NCBI GenBank assembly: GCA_025060105.1
Contig: JANXCS010000006.1
Coordinates: forward strand, 1-64,000
From: Pseudothermotoga sp.
GTDB lineage: Bacteria; Thermotogota; Thermotogae; Thermotogales; DSM-5069
Length of the DNA stretch: 64,000 nt
Reading direction: 5' to 3'
Shown: piece after piece, positions 24,487-34,565 of the stretch
Layout of the letters: each line of letters starts with the position of its first letter
How positions within the stretch are numbered: position 1 is the stretch's first letter
Made by a program: the position numbers and the translations under genes
Notes under the pieces: generated by a model
What the model was told of the DNA's origin: nothing
Seen by the model: the letters and a program-made list of their open reading frames with translations, nothing else
Databases searched by the model: none

Positions 24487-26703
24487 ATGATAGACTTTAA
24501 AGATTACACAGAAAGTGCACAAAGGGTCCTCGGGGCAGTTCAGGATATATTGAACAGATATTCTCAAAATCAAATGTCTTCTGAACACATTCTGCTCGCC
24601 ATACTCGAAGACGGTGAGAACGCTGCCGTGGACATTTTGAGAAAGATAGGTGTCAACATAGATGCACTTCGCGATGAAACTACCTCTTTTGTGAGCAAGT
24701 ATGGTATGCGCTCACACAATCCTCATGGGCAACTCTCACAGGTTTACATCACACCGGATGCAAGACATGTTTTGGAGGAAGCGAAAAGGGAAGCTCGAAG
24801 GATGGGGGATGAAAAGGTTGGCACAGATCACCTTTTGCTCGGGATGATACTCTCACCGAGCTCTATGACGTACAGGCTTTTGACTAGATACGGTGTGACA
24901 CCAGACAAGGTTTACGAAGCTATAAGGGATTTGAGGACGAGTGGCAAAACTGTGGAAGACGAAAACGTGGATGTGCTTTTCAAGTTCACGGAAGATCTAA
25001 CGCACATGGCGAAGGAAGGAAAACTTCTCCCCGTGGTAGGTAGGGAAAAGGAGATCCTCAGAGTGATACAGATCCTTGGAAGGAAGTTCAAGAACAACCC
25101 CGTTCTCATAGGCGATCCGGGAGTTGGAAAAACAGCCATCGTCGAGGGCCTCGCTCAGAGAATAATTAAAGGTGACGTACCCAGTTTTTTGAAGAACAGG
25201 AAGATCCTCAAGCTCGATATGGGAAGGATCATTGCTGGTACGAAATTCCGAGGAGAGTTCGAAGAAAGGATGAAGAGACTCATCGATGCTCTCAAAAAGA
25301 ACGCGTCACAGTACATTCTTTTCATAGATGAACTACACACCGTCGTGGGTGCAGGAGCTGCAGAGGGTGCCGTGGACGCGGCAAACTTACTCAAACCAGA
25401 GCTAGCACGCGGTGAAATGCAGGTGATAGGTGCCACGACGATCAACGAATACCGCAAATACGTTGAAAAGGACAAAGCGCTCGCGCGCAGGTTCCAACCA
25501 ATCTTGGTGAATGAACCGAACGTTGAAGAGACGATAGAAATTCTGAAAGGCATAAAAAAGGAATTCGAAAAGCATCACGGTGTAACCATAACGGATGAAG
25601 CCTTAATCGCTGCTTCAAGGCTTTCCGCGAGATACATCACCGACAGATTCCTACCGGATAAAGCGATCGATTTGATAGACGAAGCCGCATCAGAGAAGAG
25701 ATTGTTGGCGAATGGCAAGGTTGTCGATGAGAACGACATAGCGAAAGTTGTTGAATCTTGGACTGGTATACCGGTTTCAAGAATGATGCAATCTGAACGT
25801 GAAAAGCTCATGCGTTTGGAAGAATTGTTACACAAAAGGATCGTTGACCAAGATGATGCTGTTTTGACGGTTGCCAGAACGATCAGAAAAGCTCGTGCTG
25901 GTCTGAAGGATCCAAAAAGACCGTCTGGTGTTTTTCTGTTCTTAGGTCCAACGGGTGTGGGTAAAACAGAACTGGCTAAAGCTCTCGCAGAGGTGCTCTT
26001 CGGGACAGAGGACGCACTCATAAGGATCGATATGAGTGAGTACACAGAAAAGCATTCTGTAAGTAGATTGATCGGGGCACCTCCAGGTTACGTTGGTTAC
26101 GAAGAAGGTGGTCAACTCACCGAAGCAGTGCGTAGAAGGCCATACAGCGTCATCTTGCTTGACGAAATAGAGAAAGCGCATCAAGAGGTTTTCAACGTGC
26201 TTTTACAAGTTTTCGACGACGGTAGGCTCACCGATGGAAAAGGTAACACGGTGGATTTCAGGAACACGATCATCATAATGACCAGCAACATAGCGAGTCA
26301 ACAAATTTTGGATGCACTCGAAGAAGGTATCACGGATCTCACACCTCTGATAGAGGAAGAGATGAGGAAACACTTCAAACCCGAATTCATAAACAGAATA
26401 GATGCGGCAATAATTTTCAAACCACTCAGCTTTGAGCACATGAAAAGAATCGTGGAATTACAACTCAGAAAAGTTGAAGAAAGGATTAGGGAACAAAAGA
26501 GAAGTGTCGTGTTCACCGATTCGGCCAAAGAATATCTCGCCAACAGAGGCTATTTACCAGCTATGGGCGCAAGACCTTTGAGGAGGATCATAGACAATGA
26601 AGTGGAGACAGTCCTTGCAGACAAAATCATATCCGGGGAGTTTGCAGAAGGTGAGACGATCACGATCGATGCCGACGAATACGGTCTAATCTTTAGAAAA
26701 TGA
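24487..26703 (+). CDS. Clp/Hsp100 AAA+ ATPase without middle domain
   Basis: Two-ring AAA+ unfoldase of 738 residues. An N domain (1 to about 150, with paired repeats) is followed by NBD1 with GDPGVGKT and [20 protein letters not shown], and NBD2 with [14 protein letters not shown] and [12 protein letters not shown]. Between them [16 protein letters not shown] runs almost directly into WTGIPVSRM, so the coiled-coil M domain of ClpB and ClpC is missing. The usual ClpP-docking tripeptide (IGF/LGF/IGL) before the EFINRID segment is not seen either. It may be a ClpP-independent unfoldase. The start is the ATG at 24487 after GGGAGGTGA. Database names for such proteins vary (ClpC, ClpA, ClpB), so no symbol is given. 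Confidence 0.9.
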   Translation: MIDFKDYTESAQRVLGAVQDILNRYSQNQMSSEHILLAILEDGENAAVDILRKIGVNIDALRDETTSFVSKYGMRSHNPHGQLSQVYITPDARHVLEEAKREARRMGDEKVGTDHLLLGMILSPSSMTYRLLTRYGVTPDKVYEAIRDLRTSGKTVEDENVDVLFKFTEDLTHMAKEGKLLPVVGREKEILRVIQILGRKFKNNPVLIGDPGVGKTAIVEGLAQRIIKGDVPSFLKNRKILKLDMGRIIAGTKFRGEFEERMKRLIDALKKNASQYILFIDELHTVVGAGAAEGAVDAANLLKPELARGEMQVIGATTINEYRKYVEKDKALARRFQPILVNEPNVEETIEILKGIKKEFEKHHGVTITDEALIAASRLSARYITDRFLPDKAIDLIDEAASEKRLLANGKVVDENDIAKVVESWTGIPVSRMMQSEREKLMRLEELLHKRIVDQDDAVLTVARTIRKARAGLKDPKRPSGVFLFLGPTGVGKTELAKALAEVLFGTEDALIRIDMSEYTEKHSVSRLIGAPPGYVGYEEGGQLTEAVRRRPYSVILLDEIEKAHQEVFNVLLQVFDDGRLTDGKGNTVDFRNTIIIMTSNIASQQILDALEEGITDLTPLIEEEMRKHFKPEFINRIDAAIIFKPLSFEHMKRIVELQLRKVEERIREQKRSVVFTDSAKEYLANRGYLPAMGARPLRRIIDNEVETVLADKIISGEFAEGETITIDADEYGLIFRK

Positions 26704-26721
26704 GGGGCGATCGGCCCCTCA
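26701..26721. terminator. Bidirectional terminator spanning both stop codons
   Basis: TGAGGGGC and GCCCCTCA form an 8-bp stem with a 5-base loop. The left arm contains the stop of the Clp gene and the right arm the stop of the convergent LacI-type gene, followed by moderate T runs on each strand. Confidence 0.75.
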
Positions 26722-27726
26722 TTCAATTTGTTTTACGGAATTTCTTTCAATGAAATGAGCTTTCAAGATGGTTTTGCTGGATTTTGAACCGTGCAACAAC
26801 AGATCCATCATCATCGTCGCTGCGATCAAACCCATTTGTTCGGGTTCCTGCGCGACACATGTGATTGGAGGATCGAATATCTCATTCCAATAGGAATCAT
26901 CGAATGAAACGATGGAGATATCTTCCGGAACTTTTACACCCAATTCTTTGAGTGCTTTCATCACACCCAGCATCATGAGATTGTTGCAAATTATCAATGC
27001 CGTTGGCCTGTCTTCCAGTTGGAAAAGTTTCTTCACTGACTGGTATGCACCCTCTTGTGTGGAACCACCGTCAAGAATCCATTCTTCTTTCACCAATATT
27101 CCAAGCTCATCACATGCTTTCAATGCTCCAGAGAGCCTCATCTTACCTGTATAAGAACGTGATCTGAGCGTTATGATGCCGACCTTTCTATGACCTTTTT
27201 TGTGTACATAGCGGACTAGCTCAGCTATCCCACCTTCGTTGTCTGTTATCACGTAACTCACTTCAAGACCTGGTACGATACGGTCAAAGAAAACCAAGGG
27301 AATACCGTACTCGACGATTTTTCTATAGATCGATCTGTTTCCACCGGAATCAACGGGTGCGGCCAGAATGCCTTCAACTCGCTGGCTTAGAAGCGTGCGA
27401 AGGTTTTCCTCTTCCTTTTCAGAGTTTTCGTCCGTTGAACAAAGCAGTACATGATAGCCTAATGGGTAGAACACTTTCTCCATTCCACGCAATATTTGTG
27501 CAAAAAAGGGATTGGCTACGTCGGGTATGAGGACTCCCACTATTTTTGTTTTTCCCTTTCTCAACCCCACGGCTGCCAAATCTGGGAGGTATCCCTTATT
27601 CCTGGCAAATTCTATGATCTTTTCACGTAACTCTTCGCTTACTCCGGGTTTCCCATTCAAAGCTCTCGAAACGGTGGAAACATTGACACCGAGTTCTGCC
27701 GCAATCTGCTTGAGAGTTATCTTCAA
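26719..27726 (-). CDS. LacI-family transcriptional regulator
   Basis: DNA-binding repressor of 335 residues. The N-terminal helix-turn-helix reads TLKQIAAELGVNVSTVSRALNG followed by a hinge helix, then a periplasmic-binding-like domain with VGVLIPDVANPFFAQIL and ISIVSFDDSYWNEIFDPPIT. It diverges from the downstream sugar-binding protein gene, so that gene and the isomerase/TRAP operon beyond are likely targets. The effector is probably a sugar but cannot be identified. A palindrome lies 44 bases upstream of its start. Confidence 0.93.
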   Translation of the reverse strand: MKITLKQIAAELGVNVSTVSRALNGKPGVSEELREKIIEFARNKGYLPDLAAVGLRKGKTKIVGVLIPDVANPFFAQILRGMEKVFYPLGYHVLLCSTDENSEKEEENLRTLLSQRVEGILAAPVDSGGNRSIYRKIVEYGIPLVFFDRIVPGLEVSYVITDNEGGIAELVRYVHKKGHRKVGIITLRSRSYTGKMRLSGALKACDELGILVKEEWILDGGSTQEGAYQSVKKLFQLEDRPTALIICNNLMMLGVMKALKELGVKVPEDISIVSFDDSYWNEIFDPPITCVAQEPEQMGLIAATMMMDLLLHGSKSSKTILKAHFIERNSVKQIE

Positions 27727-27769
27727 AGCATTCTCACCTCTGTATCTGCGTTCAAGTCTATTCTATATC

Positions 27770-27788
27770 GTTCAACAAATAATTGAAC
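27770..27788. promoter_or_regulatory. Candidate operator palindrome near the LacI-type gene
   Basis: GTTCAA and TTGAAC arms separated by seven bases, 44 bp upstream of the regulator gene in the 341-bp divergent gap. Position suggests a regulator site, though typical LacI operators have a central CG, which is absent. The rest of the gap (27727-28067) shows only the promoter at 27966-27996. Confidence 0.3.
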
Positions 27789-27965
27789 ATCGATTTCCGA
27801 ATCAGGAAGAACGAACTCGGTGAAATTTAAAACGTCACAGTTTGAAATGTCATGTTATGTAAAGCACGAAGATGAAAGAACGAGATTTCGCAAAAATTGT
27901 GCAACTGAAACCTGATTCTTCAAGTTTCCAAGACATTTTTGTTCTAAAAAGAAGGTTTTGAACTC

Positions 27966-27996
27966 TTGACATTTTTGACGTTGATGGAGGTATAAT
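27966..27996 (+). promoter_or_regulatory. Promoter of the family-5 solute-binding protein gene
   Basis: TTGACA (27966-27971) and TATAAT (27991-27996), both perfect, but with a long 19-bp spacer, which could make the promoter weak or activator dependent. Confidence 0.6.
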
Positions 27997-28067
27997 AACT
28001 TGCTGGAAGAAATTCATATTGTCTGTAGGTTTCATTTCATCCATTTCTCATGAATGGGGGGATTGTT

Positions 28068-30020
28068 GTGAAGAAGGTTCTGTTCATCGTTTTCGTCATA
28101 GTTTTCGCTGCATTGAGCTTTGCTTGGACCGCTTACGCAACACCTCAGGATTATCGAAAAGCAACTGGAAAAGAGATCGTGAAGTACAGCGAATCACCTA
28201 TGCTCGCAGAACTTGTGAAGCAAGGAAAGTTACCACCCGTTGAACAAAGGCTCCCGGAAGAACCACTCGTGATCGTGCCCGAGGAGGAAGTTGGGCAGTA
28301 CGGCGGAACTTGGAGGAGGGCTTGGAAGGGCCTTGCAGACAGATGGGGACTTTACAGAATAATGGCTGCCCATTTTGTCTTCTGGGACAAAGAAGGAGCA
28401 GAGTTCTTACCCGGTATAGCCAAGAAGTGGGACATACTCGAAGGTGGAAAGACTTACATCTTCTACCTCAGAAAAGGTATGAAGTGGTCTGATGGTCACC
28501 CGTTCACAGCGGATGATGTCGTTTTCTATGTGGAAAAAATTGTTGGCAACAACGATCTAACTCCATCCAAGCCAACGTGGTACAGAATAGGCGGTCAACC
28601 TGTCAAAGTGACCAAGATCGATGATTACACCGTGAGGTTTGATTTCGCTCAGCCTTATCCGCTCTTCATGATGGAACTTGCCAGAGGGACTTTCTGTGCA
28701 CCGAAACATTATCTATCGCAGTTCCATCCTGATTTCACCCCGATGTCGGAAATCGAGAAAAAAATGGTGCCAGGTACACACAAAACATGGGTTGATCTTT
28801 TCAACGATAGGAATGACTTTTTGAAAAACTCAGAACTCCCAACGATACTGACCTGGAAGCCGGTCAACGATCCTTCTGGTCAGTTCTTCATTTTGGAAAG
28901 AAACCCATATTTCTGGGCCGTTGACATCGCTGGAAACCAACTGCCGTACATAGACTATATAAGGAACGAGTACATAACTGACAACGAGGTTATCCTTCTC
29001 AAGGCAATATCCGGTGAGTTGGACTTCCAGTGGAGGCACATAGGCCTGCTTGGTGCAGGACTGGCGAACTATCCGATCCTGAAAGAGAATGAAAAGAAGG
29101 GAGATTACAGAGTTTTGCTCTGGTCGAACGCAAATGGTTCTGTGAGTCAGTTGATGCTCAACGTTTCTGACCCGCAAGATCCTGAACTTGGAAAGGTGTT
29201 CAACGATGTCAGGTTCAGAAGGGCGCTCTCACTCGCGATCAACAGGCAAGAGATCAACGAGATATTCTACAATGGTCTTGCAGAACCAAGACAAGCTTCC
29301 TTCGTCAGTGGTTCTGGATATTTCGATCCGGAGTGGGAGAAAGCTTATGCGGAGTATGATCCAGAACGTGCGAACAAATTACTCGATGAAATGGGACTCA
29401 AATGGGATGCAAAGCGTGAGTATCGCTTGTTGACAGATGGTAGGCCACTCAGATTCACGATTCAAGTGGTTGGTCAACCTCACGTAGACATTTGGACAAC
29501 CGTCAAGGAGCATTGGAAAAAGATCGGTGTTTGGGTCGAGATAGAGAATTTGGAGAGATCGTTGTATGAAAGCAGATTGAGTGCGCATTATTTTGACGCA
29601 CAAGTGTGGCTACTTGACAGGGCTGCTCAACCACTCGCCGACCCAATGATGATCATCCCCGGAGGTTCTCAGTATGCAACTTCTTGGTACATAGGTTGGA
29701 TGGATTGGATCAACGCTTACTTGAAAGGAGAGACTCCTCCCGCAAACGCTAAAGAACCCCCGGCGGAAGTGAAGAAGCTGCTTCAGATCTGGGAACAGAT
29801 TAAGACCTCAACGAATCCGCAGAGAATTAAAGAACTCATGAAAGAGGTAACGAAGATACACAGAGAAAATCTATGGATGATAGGAACAGTTGGAGAAGAT
29901 CCTTCACCCCTCGTTGTCAAGAATAATTTCAGGAATGTTCCAGAGAAACTCGTCGCGGAAACACCTTTCTTTACACCTTTGAACGCCATGCCCATGCAGT
30001 TCTTCTTTAAACGGAAATGA
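28068..30020 (+). CDS. ABC transporter solute-binding protein, family 5 (oligosaccharide/peptide)
   Basis: Secreted binding protein of 650 residues. The N-terminus is a signal peptide (VKKVLFIVFVIVFAALSFAW), and the body has the family-5 pattern: KKWDILEGGKTYIFYLRKGM, WSDGHPFTADDVVFYVEK, VRFRRALSLAINRQEI. The start is probably GTG at 28068, seven or so bases after GGGGGGA; an ATG at 28050 lacks a binding site. In Thermotoga many such proteins bind oligosaccharides, and the nearby LacI regulator and sugar genes favour that here. No permease or ATPase gene accompanies it, and a terminator follows, so it is an orphan. Confidence 0.92.
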   Translation: MKKVLFIVFVIVFAALSFAWTAYATPQDYRKATGKEIVKYSESPMLAELVKQGKLPPVEQRLPEEPLVIVPEEEVGQYGGTWRRAWKGLADRWGLYRIMAAHFVFWDKEGAEFLPGIAKKWDILEGGKTYIFYLRKGMKWSDGHPFTADDVVFYVEKIVGNNDLTPSKPTWYRIGGQPVKVTKIDDYTVRFDFAQPYPLFMMELARGTFCAPKHYLSQFHPDFTPMSEIEKKMVPGTHKTWVDLFNDRNDFLKNSELPTILTWKPVNDPSGQFFILERNPYFWAVDIAGNQLPYIDYIRNEYITDNEVILLKAISGELDFQWRHIGLLGAGLANYPILKENEKKGDYRVLLWSNANGSVSQLMLNVSDPQDPELGKVFNDVRFRRALSLAINRQEINEIFYNGLAEPRQASFVSGSGYFDPEWEKAYAEYDPERANKLLDEMGLKWDAKREYRLLTDGRPLRFTIQVVGQPHVDIWTTVKEHWKKIGVWVEIENLERSLYESRLSAHYFDAQVWLLDRAAQPLADPMMIIPGGSQYATSWYIGWMDWINAYLKGETPPANAKEPPAEVKKLLQIWEQIKTSTNPQRIKELMKEVTKIHRENLWMIGTVGEDPSPLVVKNNFRNVPEKLVAETPFFTPLNAMPMQFFFKRK

Positions 30021-30039
30021 CGAACCAAAATGATCTTTT

Positions 30040-30064
30040 CCCCGCCGAAAGGCGGGGATTTTTT
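30040..30064 (+). terminator. Rho-independent terminator
   Basis: CCCCGCC-GAAA-GGCGGGG, a 7-bp GC stem with a GAAA tetraloop followed by ATTTTTT, 19 bases after the solute-binding protein stop. Confidence 0.95.
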
Positions 30065-30148
30065 GTGCTTTGTTGGTTATTAGGCCGGCTCACCGAGATT
30101 TGCTTGCTGAATCTTTCTCAAGCTCTTTTTTGTTCTCGTTTTCTCAGT

Positions 30149-30177
30149 TTGAAGATCGCAAATTCTCTGATTATACT
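30149..30177 (+). promoter_or_regulatory. Promoter of the isomerase-TRAP operon
   Basis: TTGAAG (30149-30154) and TATACT (30172-30177) with 17-bp spacing, about 55 bases upstream of the isomerase start. Confidence 0.65.
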
Positions 30178-30232
30178 GTAGTTGTAATGTGAGCAAACGA
30201 ATGCGTTGCACAATGACTAAGGAGGAATTAAT

Positions 30233-31648
30233 ATGAAAAGGAAGGTCGGTCTTCTCACCTTCTCGGATGGCAGGGATTATGTGAGTAAAGAGCTCATCGA
30301 GATAAACAAAAAGTTTGAACGGATACTCGTGGAGGCTTTGGAATCCACTCAAGAAATAGAAGTTGTGAAAGCTGAGAGGATCGTCGACAAACCGTCCGTT
30401 GCTAAAGAAGAGGCGCTCAGAATTAGAAACGAAGGAGCACAGATGACTATATTCCATTATGCGGTATGGGCCTTTCCGCACTTCAGTGTCATCGCAAGTA
30501 AGTTCGCCCCAGGGCCATTCTTGCTGTTTGGAAACGTCAATCCTAAGTATCCTGGCATGGTGGGTATGTTGGCCGCTGCCGGTGCGCTCGAGCAGGATGG
30601 TACCCAGACTCACAGAGTTTGGGGTGATGTGAGAGAACCACATGTGCTGAAGAAAGTGATGAGTTTTGTAAGAGCAGCCACCGCGAGGAACTTGCTAAAA
30701 GGTCAACGTTACGGCTTGTTCGGGGGACGTTCCATGGGTATGTACACGGCCGTGCCCAACGTAGACCTTTGGAACAAAATGTTTGGTATCGATGTGGAAC
30801 ACATAGATCAGCTTGAGATCGTGGAAAAGAGTAAAAAGGTATCGGAGTCCGACGCGAAGCGTGCTAGAGAATGGCTCGAGAAACATGTGAAGAAAATACA
30901 TTACGATGGAAAACAGCTCACACCGGAAAAACTCGAATTGCAAATCAAGAGCTATTACGCTCTCAAAAGAATATCTGAAGAACTTGAGCTCGATTTCATA
31001 GGTGTGAAGGCCCAGCCTGAATTGACAGAGCATTTTGTGACGATGGACGTTGCCGAGGCCTTTTTGAACGATCCGTACGATTGGGACGGACCGAAAGAGC
31101 CGCTGGTGTGTGCCACAGAAGCCGATTCAGATGGAGCTTTGACAATGCAGATCTTCAAGCTCATTTCGAATCAGCCGGTCCTCTTCGCAGACGTTCGACA
31201 TTATGACAGTGAGGACAACTTCTTTGACCTGTGCAATTCTGGTCAGCATGCCACCTTTTTTGCTGCTAGGTCTTATGATCCAGCAGTGAACCTCGCGAAG
31301 GTAGAGTTTTATCCAGAAAGCTTTTATTTCCCCGCGGGTGGTGCCTCAGTACGCCATATCGCGGCACCGGGTGAAGTCACACTCGCAAGGCTGACGAGGA
31401 AGAATGGTCGTTATGTTATGAACATCATCAAGGGAGAATTTCTTGATTTCGGAGAATGTGGGAACGAAGAAAAGGCGCGCGTCACTCAAATTGAATGGCC
31501 TCATGCTTTCGCTAGACTCAAAGTTTCCGTCGAGGAGTTTCTGTCCACTTACAGTTCGAACCATATACACGGTGTTTACGGTGATTATGTGGAAGAACTC
31601 GTGCACTTTTGTAAGCTAACGGGCATAGATTTCTCTGTCCATGTGTGA
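30233..31648 (+). CDS. L-fucose/D-arabinose isomerase-like protein
   Basis: Protein of 471 residues of the L-fucose isomerase fold, which interconverts aldoses and ketoses with a metal ion. Seen are GLFGGRSMGMYTAV, the metal-site candidate ATEADSDGALTMQI, FADVRHYD and the C-terminal HAFARL with IHGVYGDYVEEL. T. maritima carries a related L-fucose isomerase-like gene. AGGAGG lies upstream of the ATG. It heads an operon with a TRAP transporter and a DapA-family aldolase, so the true substrate may be an unusual sugar or sugar acid. Specificity is not determinable. Confidence 0.82.
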   Translation: MKRKVGLLTFSDGRDYVSKELIEINKKFERILVEALESTQEIEVVKAERIVDKPSVAKEEALRIRNEGAQMTIFHYAVWAFPHFSVIASKFAPGPFLLFGNVNPKYPGMVGMLAAAGALEQDGTQTHRVWGDVREPHVLKKVMSFVRAATARNLLKGQRYGLFGGRSMGMYTAVPNVDLWNKMFGIDVEHIDQLEIVEKSKKVSESDAKRAREWLEKHVKKIHYDGKQLTPEKLELQIKSYYALKRISEELELDFIGVKAQPELTEHFVTMDVAEAFLNDPYDWDGPKEPLVCATEADSDGALTMQIFKLISNQPVLFADVRHYDSEDNFFDLCNSGQHATFFAARSYDPAVNLAKVEFYPESFYFPAGGASVRHIAAPGEVTLARLTRKNGRYVMNIIKGEFLDFGECGNEEKARVTQIEWPHAFARLKVSVEEFLSTYSSNHIHGVYGDYVEELVHFCKLTGIDFSVHV

Positions 31649-31675
31649 CGGATTTCATGAGGGGGAGGGATACAC

Positions 31676-32662
31676 ATGAAGAGATTGGTGTTGGTTGTGA
31701 TGTTGATCGTTGCCCTGACACTCGTTGCCGCTCCGAAGTATGTGCTCAGATTCAACACGGTTGCGGCACCAACGCAACCTCAGGTTTTAGCTATGCAGAA
31801 GTTCTCTGAGATAGTTGAGCAACTCAGCGGTGGAAACATCAAAGTTGAGGTTTACCATTCTGGTCAACTCGGCGATCAGAAAACGGCTTTGCTCGCAGTG
31901 ATGAGGGGAGATTTGGAAATGGCTGGAGATGGTGCTCCATCATGGTTTGCGGATCTTGGAGCCATGCCGGAGTTCGGTGTGTTTGAAGCAGCCTACGTTT
32001 TCAAAGATCTCGATCACATGTACAGAGTCATGACGAGCAAGATGGTTCAGGACATGTTCGATAAGCTCGCCCAAAAAACGGGACTCAGAGTTTTGGATGT
32101 TTGGTATCTTGGAACACGGCAACTCAACTTGGTCGAAAAAGTTGGTCGAGTGAGAAGACCTGAGGATTTGAAAGGTGTCAAGTTGAGGATGCCGAACAAC
32201 AAAACGTTCCTCGATATGGGACGAGCTCTGGGTGCAACACCAACACCGATGGCTTTCGGAGAAGTCTACATGGCTCTCAAAACTGGTACGATCGATGGTC
32301 AAGACAACCCGTTACCCACGAATCTTGCGGCGAAGTTCGTTGAGGTGACTAAGTACATAGTTTTGACGGACCATCAGATCGGCATGGTCTGTCCGGTGAT
32401 CAACGAAAAACTGTGGCAGAGCATGCCAGAGGAATATAGAGTATACATCAAGAGAGCAATGGAAGTTGCAAGGGCCTTCATGAATTACACGGTGCTTGAG
32501 CAAGAAGCTAAATTGTTGAAACTTTTCGTGGATGAATACAAAATGGAAATCATAGTACCAGACAAAGCTGCATTCATCGAGAATGCGAAGAAATTTTACA
32601 GTCAACCTGAGTTTGATAAATCTTGGGGTCCAGGCATGTACGAAAAGATTCAGAACATGTGA
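31676..32662 (+). CDS. dctP: TRAP transporter substrate-binding protein DctP
   Basis: Periplasmic binding protein of 328 residues with a signal peptide (MKRLVLVVMLIVALTLVAA). The TRAP P-subunit signature is seen: LRFNTVAAPTQP, GQLGDQKTALLAVMRGDLEM, and LKGVKLRMPNN, whose arginine usually pairs with a substrate carboxylate, then ALKTGTIDGQDNP. A carboxylated sugar such as a uronate or aldonate is therefore a likely ligand. It is the first of three TRAP genes and is separated from dctQ by a stable hairpin. Confidence 0.93.
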   Translation: MKRLVLVVMLIVALTLVAAPKYVLRFNTVAAPTQPQVLAMQKFSEIVEQLSGGNIKVEVYHSGQLGDQKTALLAVMRGDLEMAGDGAPSWFADLGAMPEFGVFEAAYVFKDLDHMYRVMTSKMVQDMFDKLAQKTGLRVLDVWYLGTRQLNLVEKVGRVRRPEDLKGVKLRMPNNKTFLDMGRALGATPTPMAFGEVYMALKTGTIDGQDNPLPTNLAAKFVEVTKYIVLTDHQIGMVCPVINEKLWQSMPEEYRVYIKRAMEVARAFMNYTVLEQEAKLLKLFVDEYKMEIIVPDKAAFIENAKKFYSQPEFDKSWGPGMYEKIQNM

Positions 32663-32669
32663 ATTTTCT

Positions 32670-32696
32670 CCGCTGGGCAGATCGCCCAGCGGTTTT
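32670..32696 (+). terminator. Intra-operon hairpin after dctP
   Basis: CCGCTGGGC (32670-32678) and GCCCAGCGG (32684-32692) form a 9-bp stem followed by TTTT. It lies between the binding-protein gene and the permease genes and probably lowers read-through so that the binding protein is made in excess. Confidence 0.7.
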
Positions 32697-32711
32697 CCAA
32701 AGGTGGTGAAC

Positions 32712-33218
32712 ATGAATATCCTCAAGAAGATCAAGAATTTGTTTCAAATACATCTCCCGGCGGTTTGTGTTTTGCTCCTCTTCTCCAGCATGTTCGTTCA
32801 GGTACTTCTACGATATGTTTTTCGTCATCCGTCACCTGAGGCTTTCGAGATATCCTCTTACAGTTTTGTATGGAGTGTGTTGCTCGGTGCAGCGCTAGCT
32901 AACAGGTACAGAAACCATATAAAATTCGACATACTCTACAATAAGTTCCCAAGAAAGGTTCAGATCGTCATTGATATCATCTTCGATAGCTTTTTCAGCG
33001 TACTCTTAACTATTTCACTCAAACCAATTGTTTCGCAGGCTTTATGGTACAGAATTATAAAATCGGAAGTGCTCGGTATACCATGGGTCTATCTAACACT
33101 GTGTTTGCCGATCGCCATGTTGCTCATGATAATCGATAATTGTCGTTTTATCTTTTTAAATTTGAGAGAGCTCATCTTCAATAAACCTTTCAAATTGGAG
33201 GAAAAGACATGGCGTTGA
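32712..33218 (+). CDS. dctQ: TRAP transporter small membrane subunit DctQ
   Basis: Small permease subunit of 168 residues with four hydrophobic segments, as usual for DctQ. The start is the ATG at 32712 after AGGTGGTGA; a longer frame runs through the hairpin upstream and is rejected. Conserved features include VLLRYVFRHPSPEAFEIS and the EVLGIPWVYLTLCLPIAM stretch. It overlaps dctM by ten bases. Confidence 0.9.
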   Translation: MNILKKIKNLFQIHLPAVCVLLLFSSMFVQVLLRYVFRHPSPEAFEISSYSFVWSVLLGAALANRYRNHIKFDILYNKFPRKVQIVIDIIFDSFFSVLLTISLKPIVSQALWYRIIKSEVLGIPWVYLTLCLPIAMLLMIIDNCRFIFLNLRELIFNKPFKLEEKTWR

Positions 33219-34504
33219 CGATGTTCTTGATCATCTTCGCTACCAGCTTTGCGTTAGGTTATCCCATCGCCTTCGGCATGTTGGCTGCTGGTATTGTATA
33301 TCTCATGGTCAAAGGTCTCAGTTTGGCAAACGTGTTGGATATGATGGTGATAGGACTTTCAAACCAAACAGTGCTTATTGCCGTTCCGCTCTTCATACTC
33401 GCCGCCAATATCATGAACGATGCGGAGATTACCGATAAGCTGTTCGATTTCGTCAGGAAAGCCTTCGGAAGATTGAGAGGTTCTTTGGGGTACGCAAATG
33501 TCGTTGCGAGCGTCATCTTCGCTGGCATGACAGGTTCACAGCTTGCGGATGTCGCCGGCCTTGGAAAAATAGAAATCAAAGCTATGATGGACGCCGGATA
33601 CGATGGTCCGTTCTCTTGTGCTGTCACGGCAGCTTCGGCCACGATAGGTCCCATAATTCCTCCGAGCATTCCTATGGTTCTCTATTCGATGATCTCCGGC
33701 GCTTCGTTGGGTTATCTTTTTCTAGCTGGTTTCATTCCTGGCCTCGTACTCGCTGGGTTTGAAATGGTTTTGGTGTACATCCTTTCAAGGGTGAGAAATT
33801 ATCCTGTAGAAGGTAAAGTTCCACTTTCACAGCTCACTAAGTCTTTTGTCGCAGCTCTACCGGCCATGCTGGCCCCAGTAATTTTGCTGTTGGGTATGTA
33901 CGGAGGAGCTTTCACACCCACAGAAGCGGCAGCGATAGTTGTTGCGTACGCGACGGTGACGAGTATCTTCATTTACCGTACGTTGGGTTGGAAGAAGTTT
34001 TACAGGATTCTGATCAAAACGGCTGAGGATATCGGTTATGTCAGCATCATGGTTGCAGCAGCTCAACTCGTCAGTTATGTGGTCACGCGTGAAAGACTTG
34101 CGATAAAGCTCACCGAGTCACTGGTTGGCATGGGTCTAGCCTCCAAACCGTTGCTGCTGCTCGCAGTGATCAATGTTTTATACTTCATCCTTGGCATGTT
34201 CATAGATGCTTCTGTAACTATACTCGTCGTGATACCTTTGCTCCTCCCTGTTGTGAAAGCTGCTGGCATAGACTTGGTTCACTTCGGCGTTGTGAGCGTT
34301 TTCAACATCATGATAGGACTCGACACGCCTCCCTACGCGCAGACTGCCTTCATTACCAGTGCCATGAGCAACACGCCGGTCAAAGATGTTTTCAAAGAGA
34401 TGTTGAAGTTTTGGATACCGGCGGAGGTTTTAGCGTTGATCGCAGTGACTTATCTCCCAGATTTGGTACTCTTCTTGCCGAGATTGTTCGGATACAAAGG
34501 TTGA
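33209..34504 (+). CDS. dctM: TRAP transporter large permease subunit DctM
   Basis: Large membrane subunit of 431 residues that forms the transport path with DctQ, driven by sodium or proton gradients. It has about twelve hydrophobic segments, PLFILAANIMNDAEI, AGMTGSQLADVAGLG, IGPIIPPSIPMVLY and IGLDTPPYAQ, all DctM hallmarks. GGAGG precedes the ATG, which lies inside the end of dctQ. Confidence 0.95.
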   Translation: MALTMFLIIFATSFALGYPIAFGMLAAGIVYLMVKGLSLANVLDMMVIGLSNQTVLIAVPLFILAANIMNDAEITDKLFDFVRKAFGRLRGSLGYANVVASVIFAGMTGSQLADVAGLGKIEIKAMMDAGYDGPFSCAVTAASATIGPIIPPSIPMVLYSMISGASLGYLFLAGFIPGLVLAGFEMVLVYILSRVRNYPVEGKVPLSQLTKSFVAALPAMLAPVILLLGMYGGAFTPTEAAAIVVAYATVTSIFIYRTLGWKKFYRILIKTAEDIGYVSIMVAAAQLVSYVVTRERLAIKLTESLVGMGLASKPLLLLAVINVLYFILGMFIDASVTILVVIPLLLPVVKAAGIDLVHFGVVSVFNIMIGLDTPPYAQTAFITSAMSNTPVKDVFKEMLKFWIPAEVLALIAVTYLPDLVLFLPRLFGYKG

Positions 34505-34565
34505 AGTTGTGCGTGGAAGTTGAGAAGCATTGTAGTCAAAAGCTTGAAGGACTGGGGGAGAAAGT

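Noticed and set aside
32583-32711. Longer N-terminus for DctQ
   Set aside because: It would start within dctP and include the hairpin; the ATG at 32712 has a good binding site.
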